From contig NC_089221.1 of the NCBI RefSeq assembly GCF_963924675.1, forward strand, positions 86,114,296 to 86,178,295: DNA of 64,000 bases. Reading direction: 5' to 3'. Made by a program: the position numbers and the translations under genes. This document shows positions 48,943-60,509 of the stretch, one piece after another (within the stretch, counting starts at the first letter, position 1; each line of letters opens with the position of its first letter). Under the pieces are notes generated by a model. The model made no database searches and was not told where the DNA came from. It saw only the letters and a program-made list of their open reading frames with translations. This DNA comes from Phocoena phocoena. Its lineage: Eukaryota; Chordata; Mammalia; Artiodactyla; Phocoenidae.

Positions 48943-49422
48943 AATATTATAATTTTAAGATATTTTATATAAGCACCACAGTAACTACAATAGAAAACAC
49001 TGTAGCAATTACACAAAAGAACACAGTAAAGAGGTCAAAGTGTACTGATGCCAAAACACATCAAAACATGAAAAAAGACAGCAGGATAAGAGACAAGGAA
49101 CAGTGGATCTACAAAACAACAAGAAAACAATGAACAAAATGTCAACAGTTAGTTCTTACTTATCAATAATTTCTTTAAATGTAAATAGATTAAATAATAC
49201 AATCAACAGTATAGAATGCCTGAAGAAATACAAAACAAGATCCAGCAATACACTGCCTACAGGAGAGTCACTTTATCCTTAAAGACACAAATAGACCAAG
49301 AGTAAAAAAAATAGAAAAAGACATTTTAAGTAAGTGGTAACCACAAAAAAAAAAAAAAAAAAAAAAAAGCATGGGTAGCTATACTCACATCAGGCAATAT
49401 AGAATTGAATAAAAAATGGTAA

Positions 49423-49626
49423 GGGCTTCCCTGGTGGTGCAGTGGTTGAGAGTCTGCCTGCCGATGCAGGGGATGCGGGTTTGTGCCCTGGTCTGGGAGG
49501 ATCCTGTGTGCCGCAGAGCAGCTGGGCCCGTGAGCCATGGTCACTGAGCCTGCACGTCCAGAGCCTGTGCTCCACAATGGGAGAGGCCACAGTGGTACCG
49601 CAAAAAAAAAAAAAAAAAAAAAAAAA
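49423..49626 (+). mobile_element. tRNA-Glu-derived SINE (CHR-1/CHRS type), copy 5, with 3' deletion
   Basis: Head 'gggcttccctggtggtgcag' and box B-like 'gcgggtttgtgccc' are present. Near the 3' end the copy reads 'gccacagtggtaccgc', where the other copies read 'gccacaacagtgag...cgtaccgc', a loss of about 16 bases. A long A-tail follows (49602-49626). An approximate duplication 'aaaaaatggtaa' / 'aaaaaaaggtaa' flanks it. Inserted in LINE-1, same orientation. Confidence 0.92.
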
Positions 49627-50026
49627 GGTAAAAAAGAAACAAAGTCATTATATGATGATAAAGAGGTCAATTCACCAGGACAACATTACAATTATAAATA
49701 TTTATGCAGCCAATATTGGAGCAGCTAAATTTATAAAGCAAAATTATCATAGCTAAAAGGAAAAATAAACAGCAATATGATAATAGTTGGGGACTTTAAT
49801 ACCCCACTGTCAACAATGGATAGATTGATCCAGACAGGAATATCAATAAGGAAAGAGCAGATATAAACAACACTATAGACCAAAATGACTTAACAGCCAT
49901 ACACAGAACATCCTATCTAAGAACAGCAGAATACACATTTTTCTCAAGTTCACAGGCAGCATTTTCTAGGTCAGACTATATGTTACACCACAAAACAAGA
50001 ATTAGTAAATTCAAGAAGGCTGAAAC

Positions 50027-50356
50027 TGTAAAAAATGAATAACAGAAACCTCAATTAAATACAGTTGGAGACCAGAAGGGGGTGCTTCATGCTCTGCAAT
50101 GAAAGCAGAGCCCAAAAGGAAGAAGACACCTCTTCTCTCCTGGCAAGGACACAGTCAATCAAGAGTCATGAACTCTTTGTTTACTACAGCCCTCCTAACT
50201 TCATTTTATCCTCTGTAAGTGTTCTCCTTTCCTTGCTGTGCCAGAAATTTGCAAGTGGCTCTCCATGGTAGCAGATCTCAAATTGCAATTATCTACTGAT
50301 CCCCAAAAAACATCTTTGTTGGGAAAATATGTGGCAGTCTATTGTTTAGGTCAACA
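50027..50356 (+). mobile_element. LTR-like insertion inside LINE-1 ORF2
   Basis: LINE-1 ORF2 is interrupted between 'caagaaggctgaaac' and 'aaaatcataccaagtatttt', which are contiguous in LINE-1. The inserted block of about 330 bases begins TG and ends CA, with a weak 5-base duplication (gaaac / aaatc). Its inner sequence ('ggagaccagaagggggtgct', 'acacctcttctctcctggca') resembles an old ERVL-type LTR. The class is inferred and the orientation assumed. Confidence 0.5.
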
Positions 50357-50698
50357 AAATCATACCAAGTATTTTCTCTTACCACAATAACATAAAACTA
50401 GAAATCAGTAACAGAAAAATTGGAAAATTCATGAACACATGAAAATTAAACAACAGATTCTTGAACAACCAATGGATTGATAAAGAAATTAAAAGGCAAA
50501 TTAAAATACTCTCTTGAGACAAATGATAATAGAAACACAACATACAAGAATTTATGGGATGCAGCAAAAAGGTGTTCTAAGAGGGAGGTTCGTAGCAAAA
50601 AAATGCCAACATCAAGCAAGAAAGTGCCAAATAAACAACCAAAATCTATCCTTTAAGGAACTGAAAAAAGAAACTGAGTTAAAAAGGTTGTAAAAATA

Positions 50699-51908
50699 AA
50701 TTACTAAAAAGCTTCAGCACAGCCAAATAAACCAATAAATGAAAGGACAACCTATGAAACGGGAAAAAAAATATTTGCAAACCATGTATCTGTTAAATGT
50801 TTAATATTCAAAATACATAAAGAACTCATACAACTTAATGGCACATAAAACCCAGATAATCCAATTAATATGAAAAAATTTGAACACACATTTTTACAAA
50901 GAAAATATACAAATGGCCAACAAGTGCATAAAAATATGCTCAGCACCACTAGTCATTGGGGAAATGCAAATTAAAACCACAATGAGTTATCACTTCATGC
51001 TTCTTAGAATGGTCAACATCAGAAAGACCCAAAAAGCAAATACTGGTATGGATATGGAGAAAAGGGAACCCTTGTGCACTGCTGGTGGGCTTGTAAATTG
51101 ATACAGCCACAATGCGACACAATATGGAGGTACTTCAAAAAACTAAAAATAGAATTACCATATGATTCAGCAATTCCTCTTCTGGGGAATTTTCTGAACA
51201 AAGACACTAATCCAGAATGATATATATACCCTCGTGTTCACTGCAGCATTATTTACAATAGCCAAGATATGGAAAAAACCTCACTGTACATTGATGGATG
51301 AATGCATAAAATTGGTATACACACACACACATATATATACATACACACACGCATATATACGCATACATATACATACACACATATACAAAGGAATATTATT
51401 TAGCCATAAAAACCTAGGAAATCCTACCATTTGTTAGAACATGGATGAACCTTGAAAGCATTATGCTAAGAGAAATACATCAGAGAAGAACAAATACTGT
51501 ATGATCTTACTTTTATGTGGAATCTAAAAACAAAAACCACCCACCAAACTCATAGAAAAAGAAAGCTGATTTGTGGTTACTATAGGTGGGGGTTGGAGGG
51601 AGAGGGGAATTTGAAGAAGGTGGTCAAAATGTAGAAACTTCCAGTTATAAGTACTAGGGATGTAATGTAAAACATGATTACTACAATTAACACTGTTGTA
51701 TGATATACCATAGAGTTGTTAAGAGTATAGATCCCAACAGCTCTCATTTTCAGGAGAATATTTTTTAAATTCTATCTATAGGAGTTAATGGATGTTAACT
51801 AAAACTGTTGTGGTAATTATTGCACAATATATATAAATTAATCTATCATGCTGTACACCTTAAACTTATACAGTGATATATATCAATTATTTCTCAATAA
51901 ACCTGGTA
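50699..51908 (+). mobile_element. LINE-1, end of ORF2 plus 3' UTR
   Basis: Starts at 'ctaaaaagcttcagcacagc' in the ORF2 C-terminal region and runs to 'atttctcaataaacctggta' plus tail. A CA/TA-rich microsatellite occurs at 51318-51385. Adjacent to the preceding LINE-1 but skips the reverse transcriptase, so either a second insertion or one element with a large internal loss. Confidence 0.78.
51318..51385. repeat. CA/TA compound microsatellite
   Basis: Alternating 'acacacac', 'atatatat' and 'acgcatat' units within the LINE-1 3' UTR. Confidence 0.85.
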
Positions 51909-51977
51909 AAAAAAGAAATTCAGGGAGACATTAAGCCATAAAACCTGTTTTGTGTTATTAAAAGTATTGATGAAGAG

Positions 51978-52066
51978 TTTAAAAATAATTAAATACATTT
52001 TAATTATTTAAATATTTAATTATATATTTATATATTATATTTATATATAATTATATATTTAATTAT
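51978..52066. repeat. AT-only low-complexity tract
   Basis: Nearly 90 bases of almost pure A/T with many TAATTA and TATATA units and imperfect self-complementarity. It lies just before a LINE-1 3' UTR. Confidence 0.85.
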
Positions 52067-52520
52067 TTAATATGATGAAATACTACTTAGCCATGAGGAA
52101 GAGTGACATTTTGCAATTTGTAACAACGTGGATGACTTGGAGGGTACTATGCTTAGTGAAGCAAGACAGAGAAGGACAAATACTGTATGGTATCACTTAT
52201 ATGTGGAATCTAAAAAATAAAATACACTAGTGAATATAAAAACAACAATAAAAAAAACAGACTCACAGATATTGAGAACAAATTAGTAGTTACCAGTAGA
52301 GAGGGGGAGAAGGAAGGGAGCAAAATAGGGGTAGGGAATTACAAACTACTATGTGTAAAATAATTAAGTTACAAAGATATGTAATACTACACAAGGAATA
52401 AAGTCAATATTTTATAATAACTATAAGAGGAATATAACCTTTAAAAATTGTGGATCACTATCTTGCACACCTGAAACTAATATAATATTGTACATTAACA
52501 ATACTTCAGCTTAAAAAAAA
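52067..52520 (+). mobile_element. LINE-1 3' UTR fragment
   Basis: 'tactacttagccatgaggaa', 'tatcacttatatgtggaatc', 'cacctgaaactaatataata' and an A-tail near 52520 define a 5'-truncated LINE-1 3' end of about 450 bases. Confidence 0.82.
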
Positions 52521-52564
52521 AATGAAAGAAAATAAATAGTAGCATCCACCTTAAGAAAACATTG

Positions 52565-52777
52565 GGGCTTCCCTGGTGGCACAGTGGTTGTGAGTCTGCC
52601 TGCCGAGGCAGGGGACATGGGTTCGTGCCCCAGTCTGGGAAGAGCCCACATGCCGTGGAGTGGCTGGGCCCGTGAGCCATGGCCGCTGAGCCTGCGCATC
52701 CAGAACCTGTGCTCTGCAACGGGAGAGGCCACAACAGTGAGGGGCCCGTGTACAGCACAAAAAAAAAAAAAAAAAAA
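52565..52777 (+). mobile_element. tRNA-Glu-derived SINE (CHR-1/CHRS type), copy 6
   Basis: Full-length copy with head 'gggcttccctggtggcacag' and end 'gtgtacagc' plus a long A-tail. A 12-bp imperfect duplication (52553-52564 and 52778-52789, 10 of 12 matching) flanks it. It lies just downstream of a LINE-1 tail and at the left border of the next LINE-1 ORF2 segment. Confidence 0.93.
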
Positions 52778-52789
52778 AAGAAACCACTG

Positions 52790-55668
52790 GATCAAATAAG
52801 CTTAATAAATGTATACAGAGCATTCCATCCAATAGCAAGAGAATATACCTTCTTCTCAAGTGCATATTGAATATTTTCCATGATATTGTAGATCATATAA
52901 TAGGCCAAAAACCAAGTCTTAATAAATTTAAGAACACTAAAATTATATCAAGCATTTTTTCCAACCACAATAGTATGAAACAAGAAATCAATTATTTACA
53001 AGAACAAAACTGGAAAATTCACAAGTATGTGGAGATTCAACAACATGCTACTGAACACCATATGGGTCAAAGAATAAACAAAAGAGAAATTAAAAAGTGC
53101 CTTGAGACAAACGAAAATAGAAATACAACCTATCAAAACTTATGGGATGCAACAAGAGGAGTTTGAAGAGGAAAGGTCTTAATGATAAATATCTACATCA
53201 AAAAACAAGATTTAAAATAAACAACCTAACTTTACACATCCAGGTACTAAAAAAAGAAGAACAAATGAAGTCTGAAGTTAGTAGAAGGAAGTAAATAACT
53301 AAGATCTCAGGGGAATCAGTGAAATTGCAACTAAAATGTCCAGAGAAAAGATCAATGAATCAAAGAGCTGGTTCTTTAAAAAAAAATAAAGAAAACTGAC
53401 AAAAATTTAGCTAGACCCACCAAGAAAAAAGAGGAAAATCAGAAATCAAGAGGAGGTGTCACAACTGATATTACAGAAATACAAAGAAATTTAAGAGACT
53501 ACTATGAAAAATTTATCTGTCAACAAATTAGACAATCTAGAAAAAATGGATAAATTCCTAGAAACATATTACCTACAAAGACTTGAAAAAATAGAAGAAG
53601 AAATGGAATATATGAGCCAAGTACTTACTAGTAAATAGACTGAGTAATCAAATCCTCCTAATAACAACAAAGTCTAGGATCAGACAGCTTTACTGATGAA
53701 TTCTACCAAATATTTAAAGAAGAATTAATACCAATCCTTCTTAAGCTCTTCCAAAAAAAATAGAAGATGAGGAAACACTTTCAAACTTAGTTTACAAAGA
53801 GAGCATTCCTCTGACACTAAAACCAGCCAGAATACCACAAGAAAAGAAAATTACAGGCCAATATTCTTTATGCAAAAATTGATGCTGGTCTATTGGGAAC
53901 ATACTTCAACATAGTAAGGCCATATATGACAAGTCCAAATCCAACATCATATTTCATGTTGAAAAGCAGACAACTTTTCCTCCAAGATCAGGAACAAGAT
54001 AAGGAGGCCCACTCACAGCACTTTTGCTCAGCATAGTATTGGCAGTCTTATTTAGAGCAATTATTCAAGAATAAGAAATAGAAGTCTTCCAAATTGGAAA
54101 GGGAGAAGTGCAACTCTTTACTATTATCAGACGACATGATATTCTATCTAGAAAACCCTAAGATTCCACCACAAAAAAACTATTAGAACAAGTAAATCAG
54201 TACACTTGCAGGAATAAAAAATCAATATACAAAAAACTGTTGCATTTCTCTACAGTAATAATAAACAAAAGGGAGATGAATGAAACAATCCCATTCACAA
54301 TAGCATGAAAAATAAAGTATCTCTGAATAAATTTAACCAAGGAGGTAAAAGACTTGTACACTGAAAACTTTAAGACATTGATGAAAGAAATTGAAGAGGA
54401 CACAAATAAATGGAAACATATTTCAAGCTCCTGGATTGGAAGACTTAATATTGTTAAAATGTCCATGCTACCTAAAGCAATCTACAGCTTTAATGTAATC
54501 CCTATCGAAATTCTGCTGGCATTTTTCACAGAAATAGAAAAATCATAATTTTTAAATTTTTTTTTTTGTGTTACGTGGACCTCTCACTGTTGTGGCCTCT
54601 CCTGTTGTGGAGCACAGGCTCCAGACACGCAGGCTCAGCGACCATGGCTCACGGGCCCAGCTGCTCCGCGGCATGTGGAATCTTCCCAAACTGGGGCACG
54701 AACCCGTGTCCCCTGTATCGGCAGGCGGACTCTCAACCACTGTGCCACCAGGGAAGCCCCATAAAATTTTATAGAACCACGAAAGACTCAAATTGCCAAA
54801 GCAATTTTGAGAAAGAATAACAAAACTAGAGACATCATGCCCCCTGACTTCAAAGTGTATACAATTCTACAGTAATCATAATAGCATGGTATTGAAATAA
54901 AAAGAGACACAGATTAATGGAACAGAATAGAATCCCAGAAATAAACCCACATATATACGTTCCATTAATTTATGATAATGGAGCTAAGAATATACAATGT
55001 GGAAAGGGCAGTTATTTCAAAAAATGGTGTTGGGGAAACTGCACAGTCACATGCAAAAAAATGAAACTTGAACACTGTCTTATATCACACACAAATATTA
55101 AGTCAAAACTGATTAAAGACTTGAATGTAAGACCTGAAACCATAAAACACCTAGAAGAAAACATAGGTGGAAAGCTCCTTGACAATGGTCTTCACAATAA
55201 TTTTTTGTATTTGACACCAAGAGCAAAAGCAACAACAAAATCAAACAAGTTGGACTATATCAAACTAAAAAGCTTCTGCATAACAAAGGAAACCATCTAC
55301 AAATGAAAAGGCAACCTACTGAATGTGAGAAAATATTTGCAAATCACATTTCTGATAAAGGGTTAATATTCAAAATATACCAAGAACTTATACAACTCAA
55401 TAAAACAAAAACAATCTGATTTAAAAATGGGTACAGGATCTGAGTAGACATTTTTTCCAAAGAAGACATACTTCATTTCTAAAGAAGATGGTAAGCAGGT
55501 ACTTGTAAAGGTGCTCAACATAACTACTCATCAGGAAAATTCAAATCAAAACCATGAGATACCACTTCACAACTGTTAGAACGGCTATTAAAACTACAAC
55601 AAAAAATAGTGTTGGTGAGGATGTGGAAAGAAAGGAAACCTTGTGCACTGCTGGTGGGAATTCAGACA
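52790..55668 (+). mobile_element. LINE-1 ORF2, endonuclease end to C-terminal domain, with SINE insertion
   Basis: Plus-strand ORF2 with readable blocks: LETNENRNTTYQNLWDA (53103-53155), the RT active-site region where FADD is replaced by SDD-like sequence near 54125-54140, [20 protein letters not shown] around 54436-54500, and a 129-codon open stretch at 54917-55306 (KMKLEHCLIS, LNVRPETIKHLEENIG). Stops and frameshifts separate them. It ends near 55668 before the 3' UTR. SINE copy 7 lies at 54551-54760. Confidence 0.85.
54551..54760 (-). mobile_element. tRNA-Glu-derived SINE (CHR-1/CHRS type), copy 7
   Basis: Minus-strand copy: poly(T) then 'tgtgttacgtggacctctca' through the head 'gccaccagggaagcccc'. 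A short diverged duplication ('cataattttt' left, 'cataaaattt' right) flanks it. It interrupts LINE-1 ORF2 between the 'aaatagaaaaa' and 'agaaccac' segments, opposite to the host's direction. Confidence 0.92.
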
Positions 55669-56589
55669 CACAGGTGCTCACACTAAGAACAGGAGATTGG
55701 GAGTTGTCAAGCACTCAGGACCATGGTAGTACCCATGTGGCTGTACATTTACTGTTAGCACTATGTGAAGAGATCTTTGCATAAAAAAGATCTAGAGTGA
55801 CAATACTTTGACCATTAAAATGCAATTCTCTTCCTTTGCACCTCTAAGTTTATAAGTTAGTGTGAAGAATCTGTTTGGTCAGAGCAATTTGTTTATAGCC
55901 TCTATTCTTCTGAAAGTAGATCTAAAAGCATTTCCTTTTGAAAATTTTGAACATATAGGGTTATGTAGATACAGAACAGGCAGTAATGACTCACTATTTT
56001 CTTTTCATTGATGAGAAATTTTTGGTATTCAAGAATTTTTCAAATATATGCTATACACTCTGTAAGGAAATTATTCTCCTCTCAAAATGACCATTAACAA
56101 TAGATTTTTGAGTGCTCAAAATTATCTAGACACTGTATTAATTGCACCTTTCCCATATATCAATCAGACTCCTGTAAAATATCAGTGGATTACAGCTCAA
56201 AGAACTATAAGGCTCATAACCTATTTAAGAAGTAAACCCTAGGGAAACCCAAAGACAACAGGGGAGATAAAAACATGGACACAATAGAACATTTTAGCCT
56301 TTGACACCTATAGCTATAAATATGAGTGATGGCAAGGCGTGGGGGGAGGAAATCATTGTACAATCCATGTTATTGGCTCCTTTTATTTTAGTCAGTGATC
56401 CTGGGCTGTGGGAATATGTATTTACTAAAATTGATAAAGATTTTAATCCTTTCATTCTATTCCATTCTTTACCTACTCCATTCCACTCTTCCACTTGAGC
56501 TGTCATTATTGAAACCAAGAGATAATAAAATATTCTAACAAATTTTAAAAAATTATTTGTCTCTTGGGACTTTAATTCATGTGGCTAAT
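55669..56589. other. unassigned stretch
   Basis: No gene or named repeat recognised in about 900 bases. Overlapping opposite-strand frames at 56294-56518 are chance. Confidence 0.45.
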
Positions 56590-56765
56590 AATGCAGTACA
56601 ACAGTGATTGAGAGTTTGAGTCCCATAGTCACATTTTTCTGCTTTTAAATCTTGACTCTACTACTTATTAGCAGCATGACCTTCAGCAAGTTTTCTTATC
56701 TATTAAATGAGGATAATGGTTGTAATAACATTAATAATAACTTCAGAGTTTTTGTAGCAATTAAC
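56590..56765 (+). mobile_element. MIR SINE fragment
   Basis: 'gtacaacagtgattgagagt', 'aaatcttgactctactactt', 'gcatgaccttcagcaagttt' and 'tctattaaatgaggataatg' follow MIR from its tRNA-like head through the core in plus orientation. Among the better preserved MIR copies here. Confidence 0.7.
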
Positions 56766-56774
56766 TCACTAAAA

Positions 56775-57070
56775 CAACTAATGCAAGATCAGTGGTTGCC
56801 AGGGATTCAGGGAGAGGGAGGGAGAAATGAATACGTAGAGCACAAGTGATATTTAGGTAATGAAACTATTCTATATGATATACTATAATAATATATATGC
56901 ACAACATTTTGCATTTGTTCAAGACCTGTGCAACACAAGGAGTGGACCCTAAAGTAAACCATGGACTTTAATAAGGCAAACCATGTATGGAGGGGTATAT
57001 GGGAACTCTATTTTCTGTCCAATTTTTCTATAAACCTAAAATTTCTCCAAAAATATAGTTTATTTTTTTA
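56775..57070 (+). mobile_element. LINE-1 3' end fragment (L1M-type)
   Basis: 'gatcagtggttgccagggat', 'tgaaactattctatatgata', 'caacacaaggagtggaccct' and the terminal 'ctaaaatttctccaaaaata' match the 3' UTR of an older LINE-1 class distinct from the artiodactyl-type tails elsewhere in the window. Confidence 0.75.
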
Positions 57071-57329
57071 AAAAATGAATTATGACTGTAGATTCCTATG
57101 GGGGCAATATTTATATGAGAAGACAGAGGTTGGGATAAGGTTATTGTATTATCCCACCTATTGAAAAGAAATATCACCTAACTCAGAAGTTTCATAGTTT
57201 TCTCTCATTTTTCTCTTGTGGTAGTTCATTCTGAACTTTAACTTGGTATAATTATAGAAATGTTTGGGTAAAAAAACATTTTAAGAAGCATTTTAGATGA
57301 AGACTATGATCTTAACTCATTCATTAAAA
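57071..57329. other. unassigned stretch
   Basis: Between two LINE-1s; nothing recognised. Confidence 0.4.
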
Positions 57330-57808
57330 TTAATGAAGTAATCTCCAAGCCAAGATGGTTTCCAGGGAGAATTTTACAAACACTTAAGGAATAATTTCTA
57401 CTAATTCTACTCAATAATTTCTACTAATTCTACTCTATCTCTTACAGAAAACTGAGGAGAGAATAGTTCCCAATTCATTTTGTGAAGCTAGTATTACCCT
57501 GTTACCTAAACCAGACAAATAGAAAACTACAGGTCAATCTCTCTCATGAATATAGACACAAATATCCTTAAAGAAATAATAGCATAGAGAATCCAGCAAT
57601 ATCTATAAAGAACTGTAGGGGCTTCCCTGGTGGCACAGTGGTTGAGAGTCTGCCTGCCAATTCAGGGGACATGGGTTCGTGCCCCAGTCCAGGAGGATCC
57701 CACATGCCACGGAGCGGCTCGGCCCGTGAGCCATGGCCGCTGAGCCTGCGCGTCCAGAGCCTGTACTCCGCAACAGGAGAGGCCACAGCAGTGAGAGGCC
57801 CGCATATG

Positions 57809-57845
<37 letters not shown>

Positions 57846-60060
57846 TATACTATGACCAACTGAGGTACATTCCAGGGACTTAAAGCTAGTTTAATAATTG
57901 AAAAATCAATATATTTCATCATATTAAAAGTCTATAAATAAAAACCACATGATCATACGAACTGATAGAGATCATTTGATAAATTCAATACCAATTTGTG
58001 ATTAAACACTCAGAAAAATAGAAGGAAACATCCCCAATTTGATAAGTAACATCTATAAAATATATACAGCTATAATCGTAACTAATGAGGAGAGATTAAA
58101 TGCTTTACCTATAAGATTAGAACCATAGCAAATATGTCTGCTCTCACCATTGCTATCATACACATACCAATTGCATTTCTATATACTAACAATGAATACA
58201 AAGACATTAAAATGAAACTTACAATAATATTTACATTCCAAAAAATGTAATTCTTGGGTGCAAATCAAAGAACCCTGTATAGTACTACTATGCTGAAAAC
58301 TATAAAACAGTGGTGAAAGAAATCAAAGTAGTCCTAAATGAGTGACATAACATATTCATCCCTTAGACAATTTAACATAGTAAAGACATCATTTCTTTTC
58401 AAATTGATTTAAGGTAATTTTAATGTAATTTAAGGTAATTTTAATCAAAATCCCCAAAATATTTTTTATAACTAGATGAGATTATTCTGAAATTTATGTG
58501 GAACGACACAAGCCCTAGAATAGCTAAAACAGTTCTGAAGAAGAATAAAGTGGGTGCGATCACTCTACTTAATTTCAAGACATAAGATATATATCACTCA
58601 TTAATATTATGTGATATTATGAAGGAATAGAAACATAGAACAGAACAGTGGACCCAGAATTAAACCCACAAAGATATGACCAACTATTATTTGACAAATG
58701 TACAAAAATAATTCAATGGAGGAAGCTAATATTTTTTCAAAAAATGGTACTGAAAAAAAAATAGTACTGAAGCAACTGGATATCCATAAGCAAAAATACA
58801 AATCCCAATGTAAACCTCACAGCCTATTCAAAAATTAACTGAAAATGAGTTAAATGTGAAACTGTGAAACTTTTAGAAGATAATACAGGCAAATATCTTT
58901 GAACTAGAGCATGGTGAATAATTCTTACACATGATACCAAAAGTGCAATCCATAAAATAACAAATTGATAAACTAAACATCATGATGAAAACTTTTTTCT
59001 CTCTGAAATATGCTATTAAGAGACAAGCTACAGACTGGGAAAAAAGATTTGCCAACTAAATGACAAAGGACTCATAATATATATATATAAAACATTAGAA
59101 AAACAATTAGAAAATTGGCAAAATACAGGAGGAGACATTTCACTGAAGAGGATACATTAGTAGAAAATAAGCATGTGAAAATAGGTTTGACATCTCTAGT
59201 CATTAGGGAAATACAAATTAAGACCATGATGAAATATCACTATGCACCCATTAGAAGAGCTGAAATTTAAAAAAAAATGTAGTGACAATACCAAATATTG
59301 GCAATGGTGTAAAGAAGAGGGATCCCTTATAGATCATGGTAAGTGGTGAATATGTTTAATGATACAGCCACTTTGGAAAACAGTTTGGCAATACCTTTAA
59401 AAACTAAAAGGACACAACATAAATGCCAGCTATTACAATCGTAGACTAGAGAAGTGATGGCTTATGTCCACACAGGAATATTTACTTGATTGTTTATAAC
59501 AGTCTGATTTGTAATAGCCCCATACTGGAAGCAATCAAAATATCTCTCAATAGGCTAATGGTTACCAGTTGTACATCCATACCATGGAACACTACTCAAC
59601 AATGAAAAGGATAAACCATTGCTACACATAACAGCTTGGGTGACATCAATAGCATTTTTCTGAGTGAAAAAAAAAAATCTCAGAAGTTTTCATACTATAT
59701 GTTTCTATTTATATAACATTCCCAAATGACATAATTATAGAGGTGGAAAACAGATTAATAATGATTGCCAGGAGTTAGGTATATGGAAAAGTTGGTGTGA
59801 CACTATAGGGAGAACTCGGATCATGGACGAGTGCTGTATTTTGATTGCAATGGTGTTATAGGAAGCTATGCATTGTAATAAAAGACATGTAACCCACGTT
59901 CTATCAATTTCACTTTTCTGGTTCCAATATTGCACTCTAAATATGTATGATGTAACTTTGGGGGAAACTGGGTAAAGAGTTCAAGGGAACCTCTTTGTAC
60001 TATCTTTGCAACTTCCAGTGTAAGTATATCTATGATTTCAAAATATAAGGTTTTGTAAAA
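57330..60060 (+). mobile_element. old LINE-1, ORF2 through 3' UTR, split by SINE copy 8
   Basis: Plus-strand ORF2 from 'ccaagccaagatggtttcca' (upstream of RT) through RT, the C-terminal region and a 3' UTR ending 'aacttccagtgtaagtatat' and 'gatttcaaaatataag' near 60050. Heavily mutated; an L1MB-like tail by impression. The SINE at 57618-57836 interrupts it, and the LINE-1 sequence resumes in register after the duplication. Confidence 0.78.
57618..57836 (+). mobile_element. tRNA-Glu-derived SINE (CHR-1/CHRS type), copy 8, exact duplication
   Basis: Full-length copy from 'ggggcttccctggtggcaca' to 'gcccgcatatggc' plus a long A-tail. Exact 11-bp direct repeats 'aaagaactgta' at 57607-57617 and 57837-57847. 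Box B-like 'gggttcgtgcccc' intact. Same orientation as the host LINE-1. Confidence 0.95.
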
Positions 60061-60090
60061 TAGTACTGAAAACATAACCATGATACATTG

Positions 60091-60509
60091 TACAGTTGAC
60101 TCTCAAAAACACGGGTTTGAATAGCCAGGATTCACTAATACACAGATTTCTTTTTTCAATAGACACATACTACTGGACAAGTAATCCATGATTGGTTGAA
60201 TCTGCAGGTGTAAAACACAGATAGGAAGGGCCGACTGTAAAATTATAGGTGAATTTTTTTTTTTTTTTTGGCGGTATGTGGGCCTCTCACCATTGTGGCC
60301 TCTCCTGTTGCAGAGCACAGGCTCCAGACGTGCAGGCTCAGTGGCCATGGCTCACGGGCCCAGCCGCTCCGCAGCATGTGGGATCCTCCCGGACCGGGGC
60401 ATGAACCCGTGTCCCCTGCATCAGCAGGCGGACTCTCAACCACTGCGCCACCAGGGAAGCCCTATAGGTGAATTTTCAACTGCCTGATGTTGTTCCAGGG
60501 TCAACTACA
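60091..60509. mobile_element. Tigger-type MITE (MER8/Tigger2-like), split by SINE copy 9
   Basis: The left end 'tacagttgactctcaaaaac' and right end 'tgttccagggtcaactaca' are terminal inverted repeats of the kind CAGTTGACCCT(T/G)GAACAA found in TcMar-Tigger elements, with TA at the borders. The inner part ('ggttgaatctgcaggtgtaa', 'agggccgactgtaaaattat') fits the same non-autonomous family. No transposase remains. Excluding the SINE and one copy of the duplication, the MITE is about 200 bases. The family name is from memory; the superfamily is more secure. Confidence 0.72.
60258..60462 (-). mobile_element. tRNA-Glu-derived SINE (CHR-1/CHRS type), copy 9, exact duplication
   Basis: Minus-strand full-length copy: poly(T), 'ggcggtatgtgggcctctca', and head 'caccagggaagccc'. 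Exact 14-bp direct repeats 'tataggtgaatttt' at 60244-60257 and 60463-60476, with the left one merging into the T tail. Inserted inside the Tigger-type MITE. Confidence 0.95.

Larger units (their letters stand above)
47654..50698 (+). mobile_element. old LINE-1, ORF1 through ORF2 endonuclease and beyond, with SINE and LTR-like insertions
   Basis: Plus-strand ORF1 remnant at about 47860-48620 ('gcagcaagataagagtcatg', 'gaaacttttcaagcaagaaa', 'tttcccaaacaaacaaagct'), the inter-ORF spacer with the 48923 hairpin, ORF2 endonuclease region from about 49135 ('aatgtaaatagattaaataa'), and ORF2 to 50698 ('caaatgataatagaaacaca', 'gatgcagcaaaaaggtgttc'). Stops and frameshifts are common. It is interrupted by the SINE at 49423-49626 and an LTR-like element at 50027-50356. 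Confidence 0.78.

Noticed and set aside
54917..55306. 129-codon open frame with conserved-looking sequence
   Set aside because: It is conserved because it is the LINE-1 ORF2 C-terminal region, not a host gene. Frames break on both sides.
33548..60462. Regularly recurring near-identical 200-base units as a CRISPR-like or satellite array
   Set aside because: Copies are dispersed kilobases apart, in both orientations, each with its own target-site duplication and A-tail: SINEs.
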